Positions 11,498 through 21,350 of a DNA stretch of 64,000 bases are shown here, one piece after another. Position 1 is the stretch's first letter, and the number at the start of each line of letters is the position of its first letter. The notes under the pieces are model-generated. The model did no database searches. It was not told the origin of the DNA and was given only the letters and a program-made list of their open reading frames with translations. The translations under genes and the position numbers were made by a program. The DNA comes from Combretum micranthum (taxonomy: Eukaryota > Streptophyta > Magnoliopsida > Myrtales > Combretaceae): contig JAMXBD010000714.1 in assembly GCA_024138025.1 (NCBI GenBank), positions 558,001 through 622,000 on the forward strand, written 5' to 3'.

Positions 11498-12025
11498 TGA
11501 TACCAACGTCACGGTCTGGGGCTCTCGCTAGCACACTAAGACCGTGCGGCGCTTACTGTCCTGCCTTGTAATAGTAAGCAAGCCTAAACCCACACAATAA
11601 GGCCTCTGCCTGGTGGTAAAGCTACAAGTGTAAATAAACACAACAAGAGAAGAACAATATAGTAGATCAATATAAGGCACACTGGAAATGGAATAAGTAG
11701 TTTATTGATGATCAACAATAGTATAATATGTGTGAGACAGTGCACAATGAGTTTCCTAACTGTATATAGTCAAGTAGCGAGTAAGAGCATGAATCCATAA
11801 GGTTACTCACACCCCCATAAAGAGCTTTATATGCATTCCTGAGTCTGGCAGGAGGAGACATTAAAACTCTTGAGGAGGTCGCACCTAAAATTACCAAAAA
11901 ATAGAAATTACAATGGAAAATACTATACAAGGAAAGTGGCCTTAAGGACCTCCCTACTATACAACATATGTACAAAAAGGGGCGGGGTCGTGCTACAAAA
12001 GCATTACAAGAAATGGACCCTAACA
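11498..12025 (-). repeat. Second, different LTR-like block (Y)
   Basis: On the minus strand it begins TGTTAGGGTCC directly after a purine tract (AAGTGGGGAGGG) only about 30 bp past the chromodomain stop, as a 3' LTR should. It contains a TATAAAG box and an AATAAA signal and ends next to TTGGTATCAGAG. It is not similar to the LTRs of element X that bound the whole locus. Its flanks TACTC and CCCTC agree at only three of five positions, so a simple solo-LTR insertion is not proven. A recombinant between two related elements is the alternative. Confidence 0.55.
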
Positions 12026-12056
12026 CCCTCCCCACTTAATCTAATTGACTTCTTTG

Positions 12057-12425
12057 TCAATGCGTGTTTGAGCTTGACCCTGATTGAGGCTTCATAGTTG
12101 GAGCAGACTTTATCTCTGAGATTGGCATGAGGTCTTCTGCTACTTCCCAACTATTATCTTCTTCTTTCCGATCCTTCCACTTCACTAAGTATTCGGTGCA
12201 TTCTTGTCCAGTGTTTAGATCTTCAACATTCCTCTGTGCAAGGATGTCTTCAACAACTTGACTCACGTTGAAGCTAATCTCGATATGCAGCCGCTTAAGT
12301 ATGTTGCGAGAAGGGTCTTCCATGTCTGGAAAGTAATGCTTCAAGACCCTAACATGAAAGACTGGATGGACCTTCAGCCTTGTGGGTGCTCTACTTATAT
12401 GCTGCTTTCCCAATCTTTGCAATGA
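12057..12425 (-). pseudogene. Element X integrase C-terminus with chromodomain
   Basis: The open frame begins in the integrase C-terminal domain. LKVHPVFHVRVLKHYFPD is the usual HPVFHVSxLK motif of plant gypsy integrases. It ends in a chromodomain, where ILAQRNVEDLNTGQE and YLVKWKDRKEEDNSWEV are the conserved strands, with the Tyr-Leu-Val-Lys-Trp and Trp residues expected for a methyl-lysine-type fold. Such domains guide integration toward certain chromatin states. This piece is intact to a stop, but the upstream integrase core is frameshifted. Confidence 0.85.
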
Positions 12426-12439
12426 TAGGAACTGGACCC

Positions 12440-13405
12440 TTGTACTTCTAAATAAGTCGGTTGTCCTTGTTCCGCAATTATCTGACTGTTCTGGGAGAAG
12501 CTTGATAGGACTTGGTCTCTAACATCGAATTCTCTAGGTCGGTGCTTCTTATCTGCCCATTTCTTCATTCACTTGGAAGCTTTCTCAAGATAAGCTTGGC
12601 AATTTCAGAATTTTACTTCCAATCTTTAGCAAACTGATAAGCTCTTGGGCATCTTGCAGTGTAAGTTGCGACCATTGTGTGGAGTAACAATGGTTACTGA
12701 CCTATGATAATCTCCATAGGGCTCTTGTTGGAGGAAGAGCTCCGCTGGATGTTGAAGCAGAACCGGGCGATATCCAGCAAGTGACCCAATTCTTTTGATT
12801 TGCACAACAAAATGCCGTAAATACTCCTCCAGCATACCATTGAATCGCTCTGTCTGCCCATCACTTTGAGGATGATAGCTGGAGGACATACTGAGTTCGG
12901 ACCCCAAAATGTTGAACAACTCGGTCAAAACTTCCCAGTAAATTAGCATCCTGATTACTAACAATGTTAGGAGGCACACCCAAAACTTCACCACATGCTT
13001 AAAGAAAACTGGGCTGTCTCTGTTGCACTGGAACTCTTTGTCATCGGAATGAAGGTAGCATACTTTGAGAACCTGTCAACAACAACAAAGATAGATGGGT
13101 GCTCCCCCACTTTTGGTAGGGAGGTGATAAAATCCATGGAAACACTCTCCAAGGGTGAAAAGGCATAGGAAAGGGGCTCCAACAGCCCTGTTGGTCGCTA
13201 CCTCTCAATCTTGTCTTGTTGACAAGTCAGATAAGTTCGAGTATAGTTCATCACATCCTCCTTCATATCCGACCAATAATAGCTTGTTTTTGCAAGCTCA
13301 TCATTCTCTGCTAACCGAGATGCCAACCCACAATGTATCATGGCACTCCCTCAAGAGTGCCTTCTTAAGTTCTCTACCTTAGGAACATACAGGCGACGAC
13401 CTTGG
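12440..13405 (-). pseudogene. Element X integrase core remnant
   Basis: Recognisable parts on the minus strand include SVSMDFITSLPKVGEHPSIF and VVVDRFSKYATFIPM (first catalytic Asp region, about 13000-13150), and SSSYHPQSDGQTERFNGMLE (region of the catalytic Glu, about 12830-12890). They sit in different frames. The N-terminal GRRLYVPK segment at 13380-13405 continues across the 3.3-kb insertion into 16687 and beyond, which shows the integrase was interrupted after it was coding. Several stops are present. Confidence 0.85.
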
Positions 13406-14099
13406 TGTAAAGACCCGACATGCTCAATTCTCAAATTTAGCACACTAAGTCCCCAACCACGTATAACTTTAATGAATTATACGTAAGGTTGTCTTAAAAG
13501 AAGGTGTTTATATTGAACATTGCTATTCGATTTTAGATTGTGAAATCATTTAATTAGATTCTGGCAACAACTGGATTTAGCAGCGAAAATGAATTTTATA
13601 AAACAATTTAGAAATAAAGACATTTCAAAACTTCCACTCTTCTCAAGTGGAGAATTATTATATTTAAACAAAGCATTGCAAAAGTTAAATTACAAAACAT
13701 GGGCTCTACTATGCCCTTTAAAGAATATAACAAGTTTAAATCATAAATCCAGCTCTCACTAATACAAAACAAAAAGAAATAAAATAATTAACTACATCCA
13801 CGCTCCTACTCACTTCACTCCCACAAATTCTCTCTGAATCATTACAAGCACCCAAAACCCGAGCCATGCATCATCAATTGCAATAACATCATCATCATCA
13901 ACTTCATGACATCATCTTATCAACAACAAAACCTGTAAAAAGAATAACAACAACAAGATGAGCCGAAGCCCAATACACAGTAACACAATCACACACGGAG
14001 TGACACGCGAGTTTAACTAAATGCAATGCATCAATCCACAAGTTATTATCTTTTTATTAAAATAAACAAATCAGCAATGGAGCACTCACACTCCGAAAC

Positions 14100-14460
14100 A
14101 AGTCAATGGGAATCTAGGGGTCCTGAGTAACAGCAGCTGCTCAGGGGGTTGATATAGATAACCAGATATCTATATCTCCTATATCTAACCAATAAAGAAC
14201 ATTAATAGCATCATCTAGGGTTCACACTCCTTATGGGAATCTAGGGGTCGTGAACTAAAACATATTATTTCCTCCCGAGCCTAAGTAAAGAATATACCGA
14301 TACAATTAACCCTATTATCTACCCACTTAGCCAATAAAAGAAACCACCATTGCATCATGGTGAACCATTGCATCATGGATTTGAGTCATTGCATCATGAC
14401 AAAAGATTGGGCTAACTGCCTAAACTACCGTATCATTGCATCATGACAAGGTTATTACTC
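14100..14460. repeat. Short internal repeats in the giant LTR
   Basis: Four copies of (C)ATTGCATCATG occur at irregular spacing (about 14351-14455). The phrase GGGAATCTAGGGGTC occurs twice, at about 14109 and 14233. Such short repeats are common in long plant LTRs. They are too irregular to be a CRISPR array. Confidence 0.8.
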
Positions 14461-16094
14461 TCGGTTCCGGATTCAACGACGTAAAACACAACCAACACTC
14501 ATCAATTATTAAGCCGTCTTTAAGTTCTTAATCCATTTAGGATTCCTATCCTATCAATCATCACGTAAGTTACTGTGTACCTTGAATATGAAATCCAAAC
14601 ATAGCCTCGGAAGAAATTTCAGAAGATAATCCAGAAGATAAATCAGATATCCACTTCTAAGGAAAGAACTCGTATAAGAAACTAAAATAAACTAATCATC
14701 TACTTCATCAAAATCATATAAGAACTTAAGCTATTTATCCATTCATCTCAAACTCATTTTATTAAACCCTATTTGATCAGACACTAATTAGGAGCCCCAC
14801 TATGGCTGTGAAGATCGCCCCGCCAAAATATGGACGGTTCTCCTTTATCTGTCAAAGAATTTCTTTTCTCTTTATTTATAGTGTTTTATTACAAAAGCAT
14901 TAACAAAGAATTCATAAACCAAAAATATTCATTTTCCAAGTAAACACACATTTGAAACAACATATTCCCCATATTATTCAAAGATCATCCTAATTCATTC
15001 ATCTAAGCTAATTAATAGCTATTAACCCATTTTAGCTTAACATTAGCAAATTGATTAAAATTAGTCATTTGATTCATTTACTAAGTCAAGTTGATTAAAC
15101 TTAGACAATCTAATTCATTTTAGCTTAGTAAAGTTCATTTAGTCAAGTTGAACCTAGGTTTGTTAACTAAGTTCATTTTATAACTAACTTCTAGATTTAA
15201 TCTAATTATTTGTTAAATCTATAAATCTACTTAACCCATGTTTAATTATATGAATTAATTCACTTAACACATCAAATATCACTTATCTATCTCATTTTAG
15301 CTCAAAAAGATCCATTTCCTAAGCAAAAACACATTTAACAAACAAAAACAAGTTTTTGACTTTGTTTGAAAAATACAATGGCTGAAAGAACTAAAATTTA
15401 AGCATGATAATTTTTGAATGTAAAACTAAAAACATAAAAATTGTAGATCTCTTTTTAAGCTTTCCAACTCAACTTGAATCACCTCAATCGGAGGTCGGAT
15501 GAAAAAGCTATGGCTAAAATACAAACAGGCTAGAAATAGGGGAAGCTGCACAACCGAGTGCATGGCCGTGCTCGAGGCCGTGCTAAGCATGAAAAATGAA
15601 CCGAAACGAAATTTTAAGGATTTTAAGGCCTACACGGGCAAGTGCATGCCTGTGCATCATGTGCACACTGGAACGAGAAAATGATGAAATCATTTGTTCT
15701 TTAAATGCATTTTACTTCTTAAAGTTCTTTAAACTCATTCCAAATTTTCCCAAAGCTTGTTATATGATCAATATAACATTCAAACAACATAAACTTCACA
15801 TTCACCACATCAAAAATCTCAAACTTCATCAACCTCATAACCACTATTCATCATCTTCTTCCTCAAACTAACTCATATCAAACTTCAACTCAATAATTAC
15901 AAAAATAAATACACTTTCAACCCAATTCAACATCAATTCATCAATTAGATAAATAAACAACAAAGATAACAAGGAAAGTAACAACTTATTTTTAGAACAC
16001 TTGCACACTTGATCTTTCTTTACACTTCTAATTTGTTTTCTTCATCTAGCTTCTCTCCTAGCTTTGATTATTCTTCTAGATAGCTTTAATCTTG

Positions 16095-16225
16095 AGATTT
16101 ATGGAAGAAATTGGAAGAAAAGAAGAGAAAGGAAGAAGAAAGGAAGAGGGAAAAGAAAGTCTCAGTTGGGGAAAGGGAGAGTAAGGAAAGAAAAGTGAAA
16201 GGAAGAAAGAGAGAGAGCAGGTGAG
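16095..16225. other. Purine-rich tract inside the giant LTR
   Basis: About 130 bp of the plus strand is nearly all A and G, made of GGAAGAAA and GAGAGA type units. On the minus strand it reads as a pyrimidine-rich leader of the kind often found near plant LTR transcription starts. It could also form triplex structures. Function is inferred only. Confidence 0.6.
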
Positions 16226-16686
16226 GAAAAATAAAATGAAAATGATATTTTAAAATAAGGGTATCGAATTTAGAACTTTCAGATCAATATCTTTAGTTCT
16301 AAAAGCATTTAAAAGATAATTTTAGGACCCCTAGGTTAGAAATTAAGGACTTAAAATAAGAACTTAATTTAGGAATCTATTTGGATGAAAGATATTTAAT
16401 TTAAGTTCGGGTTTAAGAACTGATATTTTTATTCAAGCAAATGAACTCAAATTTTGTAAAGATTTAGGAATTAGTGTTTAGGCTAAGAATCAAGAGTTTA
16501 GGAATCCTCTAAACATTTCAATGACTTGTTTAGAGAATTTAGATTTCAAATCTCAAATTTCATTTAATTAATTACTAATCTAACTTTGTCAACTTGTCTA
16601 TTTATATCCTATGATTAATTTAATTCATTCAAATCTATCTAAACCCAATTTCTAATATATGTGAAGGTTTGGGGTATTTCACTTGG

Positions 16687-17300
16687 TGTAGATCAAATCG
16701 CCTTCTACCCAAAACCTGCGGGTCTTGCCCTCTCAATCAGCTGCTTCAAATTCTTGGCCAACAGGTCTTGGCCTAAGTGTTCTCAAATTTGCTCTTGTAT
16801 GTTGGAGGAGACTCGACTAGTAGACTGTTGGGCGATTTGAGCCAATGAGCTAAATCTACTCTTCTACTCAGCACATTTGCTACCTAATTTGTCCGCCCAC
16901 TATAATACTCAATCACCATATCAAACTCCACAAAGAACTCCTGCCATCTTGCCTGCTTGGCAAGAGCTTTGCTTGAGTAAGAATATGACTGGCAACAGAA
17001 TTATCTATCTTCACCGGAAACTTTGACCCCAATAGATAGTGCTTCCATGTTATGAGGCAGTGTACAATGGCTAGCAACTCTTTCTCTTGAGCTGAATACC
17101 TACGCTCTGTGGGATTTAACTTCCTACTCTCATATGCCACCGGATAGCCCTCTTGCACCAACACTCCACCCAAAGCAATGTCGAGGCATCCATGTGAACT
17201 TTAAATGGTTTGAAGATGTCAGGTAATGCAAGGATTGGCTCCTCTGTCATAGTTTACTTCAACTCCTCAAATGCTGCTTGACACTCCTCACTCTAGGACC
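16687..17300 (-). pseudogene. Element X RNase H remnant
   Basis: The piece GGVLVQEGYPVAYESRKLN followed by ERRYSAQEKELLAIV and WKHYLLGSKF is the conserved RNase H region of plant gypsy polyproteins. Downstream, the expected TDN motif (here KIDN) is followed by a frameshifted linker (QAKLLPSRQDG). The fragment is separated from the RT by frameshifts. It would have degraded the RNA strand of the replication hybrid. Confidence 0.8.
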
Positions 17301-18110
17301 ACCCTGGGTCCTTCTTCAAGAGATCTATGAGGGGAGCAACTCTCCTGGAATATCCCTCACAAATTGTCTGTAATAGTGGCAAGTCCAAGAATGACCGTAA
17401 CTCAATGACACTTCTCAGAAAAGCCACTCTTTAATGGCTTCTATTTTGCCCCATCCATCCGAATCTGCCCCTCTTCAATCACATGCCCAAGAAAGTTGAT
17501 ACACTTCTGGGCGAAGGCACACTTTTCTCGCTTCATAGAGATGATTTTCTTTGAGCTTCTGAAAGACCATCTGCAATGCTTCACATGGTCCTCCAACGTC
17601 CTATTATACAATATCATCAAGGTAGACACCACAAATCTATCCAAGTACTCACGGAACACATTGTTCATTAAAGTATAGAATGTTGCAGGGGTGTTGGTGA
17701 GACCAAAGGGCATCTCTAGAAACTCATAGGCACCATAGCAAGTAACACAAGTAGTCTTGGCCATTACCTTCAGCAATGCGACTTGATGATATCCCGAGCA
17801 AAGATCCAATTTAGTGAAGTCTTTGGCCCCTCAGTAGATCAAACAAATCAGTTATGAGAGGAATTAGATAATGATTCCTCATAGTCAACTTGTTGAGAGC
17901 CCGGTAATCAATGCATAGTCTCAAACTCCCATTGTTCTTTTTGAAATAGGACAGGAGCCCCATATGATGCTTTTAAGGGTCTAATGAAACCTGCCTCTAA
18001 CAACTCATCTAGCTGCTTTCTCAACTCAGCAAGCTCTAAGGGCGACATTCGGTATGGAGCTCTAGCAGTGTTTGGCCCCTGGGATCAACTCAATCTCATG
18101 ATCCATAGGC
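17301..18110 (-). pseudogene. Element X reverse transcriptase remnant
   Basis: Motifs include [33 protein letters not shown], the MDLCSGYHQVAL finger and YEFLEMPFGLTNTPATF. The catalytic VYLDD box is present in the DNA near 17615-17632 but lies in a different frame from its neighbours and is followed by TAA-TAG. The dominant frame reads VVSTLMIL there instead. INFLGHVIEEGQI follows near the thumb. At least three frame changes make it inactive. Confidence 0.85.
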
Positions 18111-18414
18111 CTTCTTGGCGATAACTCCTTAGGAAGTTTGTCGGGCATCACAGCACTAAACTCCTTTAGGACATTCTGAACAACACATCGGATCTGACCA
18201 TTCCTTCCATCCTCTTTCTCTGTTAGGACAGCAAGGAATGTAGCTCTTGATGCTAGAGCCCTCGCTTAAGTTGGAGCACTGATAACATCATTATCGATAT
18301 TCTTTCCATAGTTATTCCACTACTCGCCTTTTGCCTCTACACAGGCACACAACATGGCTTATCCCCAAAAACAACAAGCAATCAGTTGCTGGCATAGAAG
18401 CAACTCTAGCATTC

Positions 18415-18720
18415 CTAGAAAGTCAATCCCAAGACTATTCTAAAGTTATCTAAGGGGACAACTATGAAGTTGAGACTTCCACTCCAATCTCCTACCTTCA
18501 CCTTCACACCTCTGGCAACTCCTTTAACAGGACGTGCCTTAGAGTTCACTGCTTTAATTTGGCTAGTATCATCAGTTAAACTAACCCTAATCACTGACCT
18601 CGAGCACATCAATAAAGCTATGTGTGGCTCTCGAGTCTACCATTGCACAGGCACTCTTGCCGTTGATGTGCAATTGGACATACATCAAGTCGTTGTCGGT
18701 CTTGGCTTTGCGGCACACTA
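18415..18720 (-). pseudogene. Element X aspartic protease remnant
   Basis: The retroviral-type protease active site appears as CAMVDSRATHSFI (about 18620-18660). The family has DSGATH, so the catalytic-loop Gly is replaced by Arg. The second half, GDWSGSLNFIVVPLDNFRIVLGL, follows, with the usual hydrophobic strand and a changed FDVVLGMDF-type motif. Loss of the DSG glycine makes proteolysis unlikely even without the frame breaks. Confidence 0.8.
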
Positions 18721-19919
18721 ATGAAGCCTTCCAACTACTGATAACATGTGTAAGGCTCCCATCTTGGGCTGCTCTTCACATTCCCCTTCAGACTCTTCAT
18801 CCTGACAAACACTCTCAGCCTTCTTTGCCATGGCATTGAGTGCTGCTTTGTGAAGATGCTCTGCTACCTCATGCGGTCCGTTGCATAGGAAGCAAGCAAA
18901 AGTGGGTTTCTTGCCACTGCTCGATGCTCCATTCTTCCCAGGTTGGTTGAAGTTATAAGACTTCTTTTGGCCTCCACTAACACTGCTGCTGCTGAACTTG
19001 GGCCCCCCCACTCTTTGGTTTGCCCGACTTGTTAGATCTTACACCATTGTGCCCTGATTGGACCTCTTCCCTCTGGTATCACTAGTGTAGTCAGTTAAGC
19101 ACTCAGCTGCTGCTTGTTCTTGGGCCAAGTTTGCTACCCATTGCCTCTGCAACTCATTCCTAGCATATGGCTTCAACCCTTCTAAGAAGTAGAATAGCTT
19201 GTCATCTCATTCATGCTCTTGATGTCAAGCATAAGTGTTGAGAATTCCCCGACATACTTTCAATGTCATCATTGTGTCGAAGCTCACGCAGCTTCTTCCT
19301 GGCATTATCTCAACATTCTCTAGAAAGAATTAAGTTCTCAACTCAACCTTCATCTCTTCCTAGGTATCAACATGTGTAGCTCCATTCTGAATTTGCTCAT
19401 ATTTGGTGTGCCACCACAGCTTAGCATCACCTGTTAGAAACATAGTTGCCATGGAGACCTTTTTCTCTCATCGGTCTGATCAATAGTTGCATAGTACTGC
19501 TCCAAGTCGAAGATGAAATTCTCTAGAAGTTTAGCATCCCCCACGCTATTGAATTGCTTTGGCTCTGGCACCTTTGGTTAGGCAATATGGCTGCAGCTGG
19601 GGCAGAGGGCAGTTGTTACTGCTCAGGTTAACAAGGCAACCTATTACTTTAACTCATCTACTGCTTGAACAGTTGCATAATTTTCCATCTCATTTCTCAC
19701 CCTTTCATTGACATTTGTACCTCCTCTCTGAGAGTGCCTACTGTCTCTCGAAAATTTTCAACCAGTTCATCAACCTTCTTGTTGATCCCCTCACTGGTTG
19801 ACTCAATGTCTGCCACCCTCACACTGAGTGCTACTAAGGTGTCAAGACGTTTCATCATTTCTGCTATACTTCCTTCAAGGTCGTCCACCTTCTTACACAA
19901 ATCTTCCTATCGTGCCATG
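18720..19919 (-). pseudogene. Element X gag remnant
   Basis: The start is at an ATG at 19917-19919, shortly after the primer-binding site; an early stop interrupts it (MAR then TAG). A predicted helical, coiled-coil-like N-terminus follows (KKVDDLEGSIAEMMKRLDT). The capsid segment has KLWWHTKYEQIQNG and FLEGLKPYARNELQRQW, typical of plant gypsy Gag. The zinc knuckle reads CFLCNGPHEVAEH, with His in place of the final Cys. Frameshifts separate the parts. Confidence 0.8.
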
Positions 19920-19942
19920 GTTGTTCCCTCTGGAATAACCTA

Positions 19943-19955
19943 GGCTCTGACACCA
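19943..19955 (-). other. Primer-binding site of element X
   Basis: On the minus strand this reads TGGTGTCAGAGCC, one base away from the TGGTATCAGAGCC that pairs with the 3' end of plant initiator tRNA-Met. It lies two bases downstream of the 5' LTR end, as in active elements. Confidence 0.85.
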
Positions 19956-19957
19956 TT

Positions 19958-20343
19958 TGTCGGGACGGGAGTTTCACCCTCAGAGAGTTCCCGTGCAGCA
20001 CTCAACATCCGTCCAAGCATCGTTTGTTGTTAATTTGGATGACGAGCAGCTAGCCTTATCTTACCTAATTTCTCAGGTCTGTTCCGAGCCCACATTCTCA
20101 TAAAGAGCACTCTCTTGACTTTGCACGATCCTCATATGTTTGGGAGATTCAACTATATAATTGATTTTGGCCTGCCTTGGCCTCATCAGGAAGCGCATTA
20201 ACTCCCAATCAGTTTATCCATGGGAGATAGACCCACCTTCAAAGATAACCCACACCACGAACAAACATTCTATTGATACCACTCATAACTCAATATGCTC
20301 GAGTTAAACATCCCATAAAGTCCTCAACTCTCGGATCGTACCA
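19958..20343 (-). repeat. 5' LTR of gypsy element X
   Basis: It pairs with 10606-10997 and is followed on its right by the CATCG target duplication. The outer end has decayed (GATCGTACCA in place of GACCGTGACA), mostly by C-to-T or G-to-A type differences. LTR divergence suggests an old insertion. The exact age needs alignment. Confidence 0.88.
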
Positions 20344-20348
20344 CATCG

Positions 20349-21211
20349 GCATCCATGAATTCATCTGGTGTACAGTATGGGCATTAACATCCTCCTGTTC
20401 CGTGAATGGAAATGAAATAAACAAATATAGGATCAAGATTCCCATCATTTTCGTCTGACGTGTAAACAAATATAGGTCATTTCATGTTTTGTCTCTTTTC
20501 ATAAAACATTATTATGAACTTTAATCACTAAAGATATAATATAACATTGTGGTAGACCATCCCATGTTCGGTAAACCTCTGTTTCATCTGTGGATTTTTC
20601 AAAAGGAGATTCTTAGCAATTCTTTTTTTTTTTTTTTTTTTTTTGAGATTTTACGGATTTCACATTTTTATTATTTACTTTTAGTATTTTTTATTAATTA
20701 AAAAATATCGCTAATAAATTAATTAAAAACATAAAATTATCTTTATTCAATTCCTTAGCCGTCGTTCCATTGAAAATAACTGAAGTTACTTGGAAAAATT
20801 TTTAATATTGAAATTTTTTTAAACAAGCAAGACCTTTCTCTCATAACTTTATTGACCGATATTAAAAATGTTAATCAAATAAAGCTGGCAAGAGTTTTAA
20901 AAAATTGTTAGGGAGCTCTCTTAAAGAAGTTCAAAATAAAATTAACAATTTTTTTAATTAAAAAAAAAAAAGTTACTTCACATGCTGCCATGGCTCCATA
21001 AGTAACACATTATTGTAACAAATTGACAACATTGTTGAAATACAATATGAGTTACGGTTTCCAAAAATTAGCAGAACTGAGAAACACAATCAGAAGTGTC
21101 CAAGTGAGGCTCTATGAAAACTAATTTCTCTTCTTTAAGTTCGTATCATCATTACAACAAACTAGCCAGAATTACAGTAATTACAAAGAAACTACCTACC
21201 TGAATCAGGCT
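20349..21211. other. Intergenic sequence downstream of the AOS gene
   Basis: AT-rich, with a 22-base poly-T run at about 20623-20644. No gene is seen on either strand. It separates gypsy element X from the AOS 3' end. Confidence 0.5.
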
Positions 21212-21217
21212 TTTATT
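21212..21217 (-). terminator. Candidate AOS polyadenylation signal (AATAAA)
   Basis: A minus-strand AATAAA lies about 135 bp past the AOS stop codon, within an AT-rich 3' region. Plant poly(A) signals are loose, so this is a candidate only. Confidence 0.5.
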
Positions 21218-21264
21218 TATCATACATCGATCAAACAATAATATAATAAGATAGCACAACCAAA

Positions 21265-21297
<33 letters not shown>
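21265..21297. repeat. (AAT)n microsatellite in the AOS 3' region
   Basis: About eleven AAT units lie between the AOS stop codon and the candidate AATAAA. They are probably transcribed in the 3' UTR and could serve as a polymorphic marker. Confidence 0.95.
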
Positions 21298-21298
<1 letters not shown>

Positions 21299-21350
21299 GC
21301 AAGAATGATCTCTTCACAAATTTCATGGATCAACTCCAATACGGTGAAGC

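Larger units (their letters stand above)
13406..16681 (-). mobile_element. 3.28-kb nested insertion, probable giant solo LTR (Tat/Ogre-like)
   Basis: The insert begins TGTAAAGACCC and ends GGGTATTTCA. It is flanked by a perfect 5-bp duplication, CTTGG (13401-13405 and 16682-16686). Removing the insert and one CTTGG rejoins the host integrase reading frame (RFDLHQGRRLYVPK). There is no coding region, no second LTR and no primer-binding site, so it looks like one very long LTR left by recombination. It carries short repeats, a long purine tract on the plus strand, and a motif (CACCTCAATCGGAG, about 15481-15494) resembling that of the array at 43.4 kb and typical of large Tat-type LTRs. Orientation is inferred. 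Confidence 0.8.
10606..20343 (-). mobile_element. Ty3/gypsy chromodomain retrotransposon (element X), degenerate, with nested insertion
   Basis: The 392-bp left and 386-bp right direct repeats match each other along their length. They are flanked by an identical 5-bp duplication, CATCG (10601-10605 and 20344-20348). Reading the minus strand: 5' LTR, a tRNA-Met type primer-binding site (TGGTGTCAGAGCC, 19943-19955), gag, protease, RT, RNase H, integrase with chromodomain, a polypurine tract AAGTGGGGCAGAG (10998-11010), and 3' LTR. The chromodomain places it among chromoviruses. A 3.3-kb insertion splits the pol region, and an unrelated LTR-like block sits at 11498-12025. All genes carry frameshifts or stops. 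Confidence 0.9.

Noticed and set aside
14100..14460. Possible CRISPR-like repeats (ATTGCATCATG)
   Set aside because: Units are short and irregularly spaced, the setting is a plant LTR, and no cas-like genes exist; these are ordinary LTR repeats.
19943..19955. tRNA-like sequence
   Set aside because: Only the tRNA-Met 3'-end complement is present, directly next to an LTR; it is a primer-binding site, not a tRNA gene. The same holds for 26390-26402, 35250-35265 and 46131-46141.
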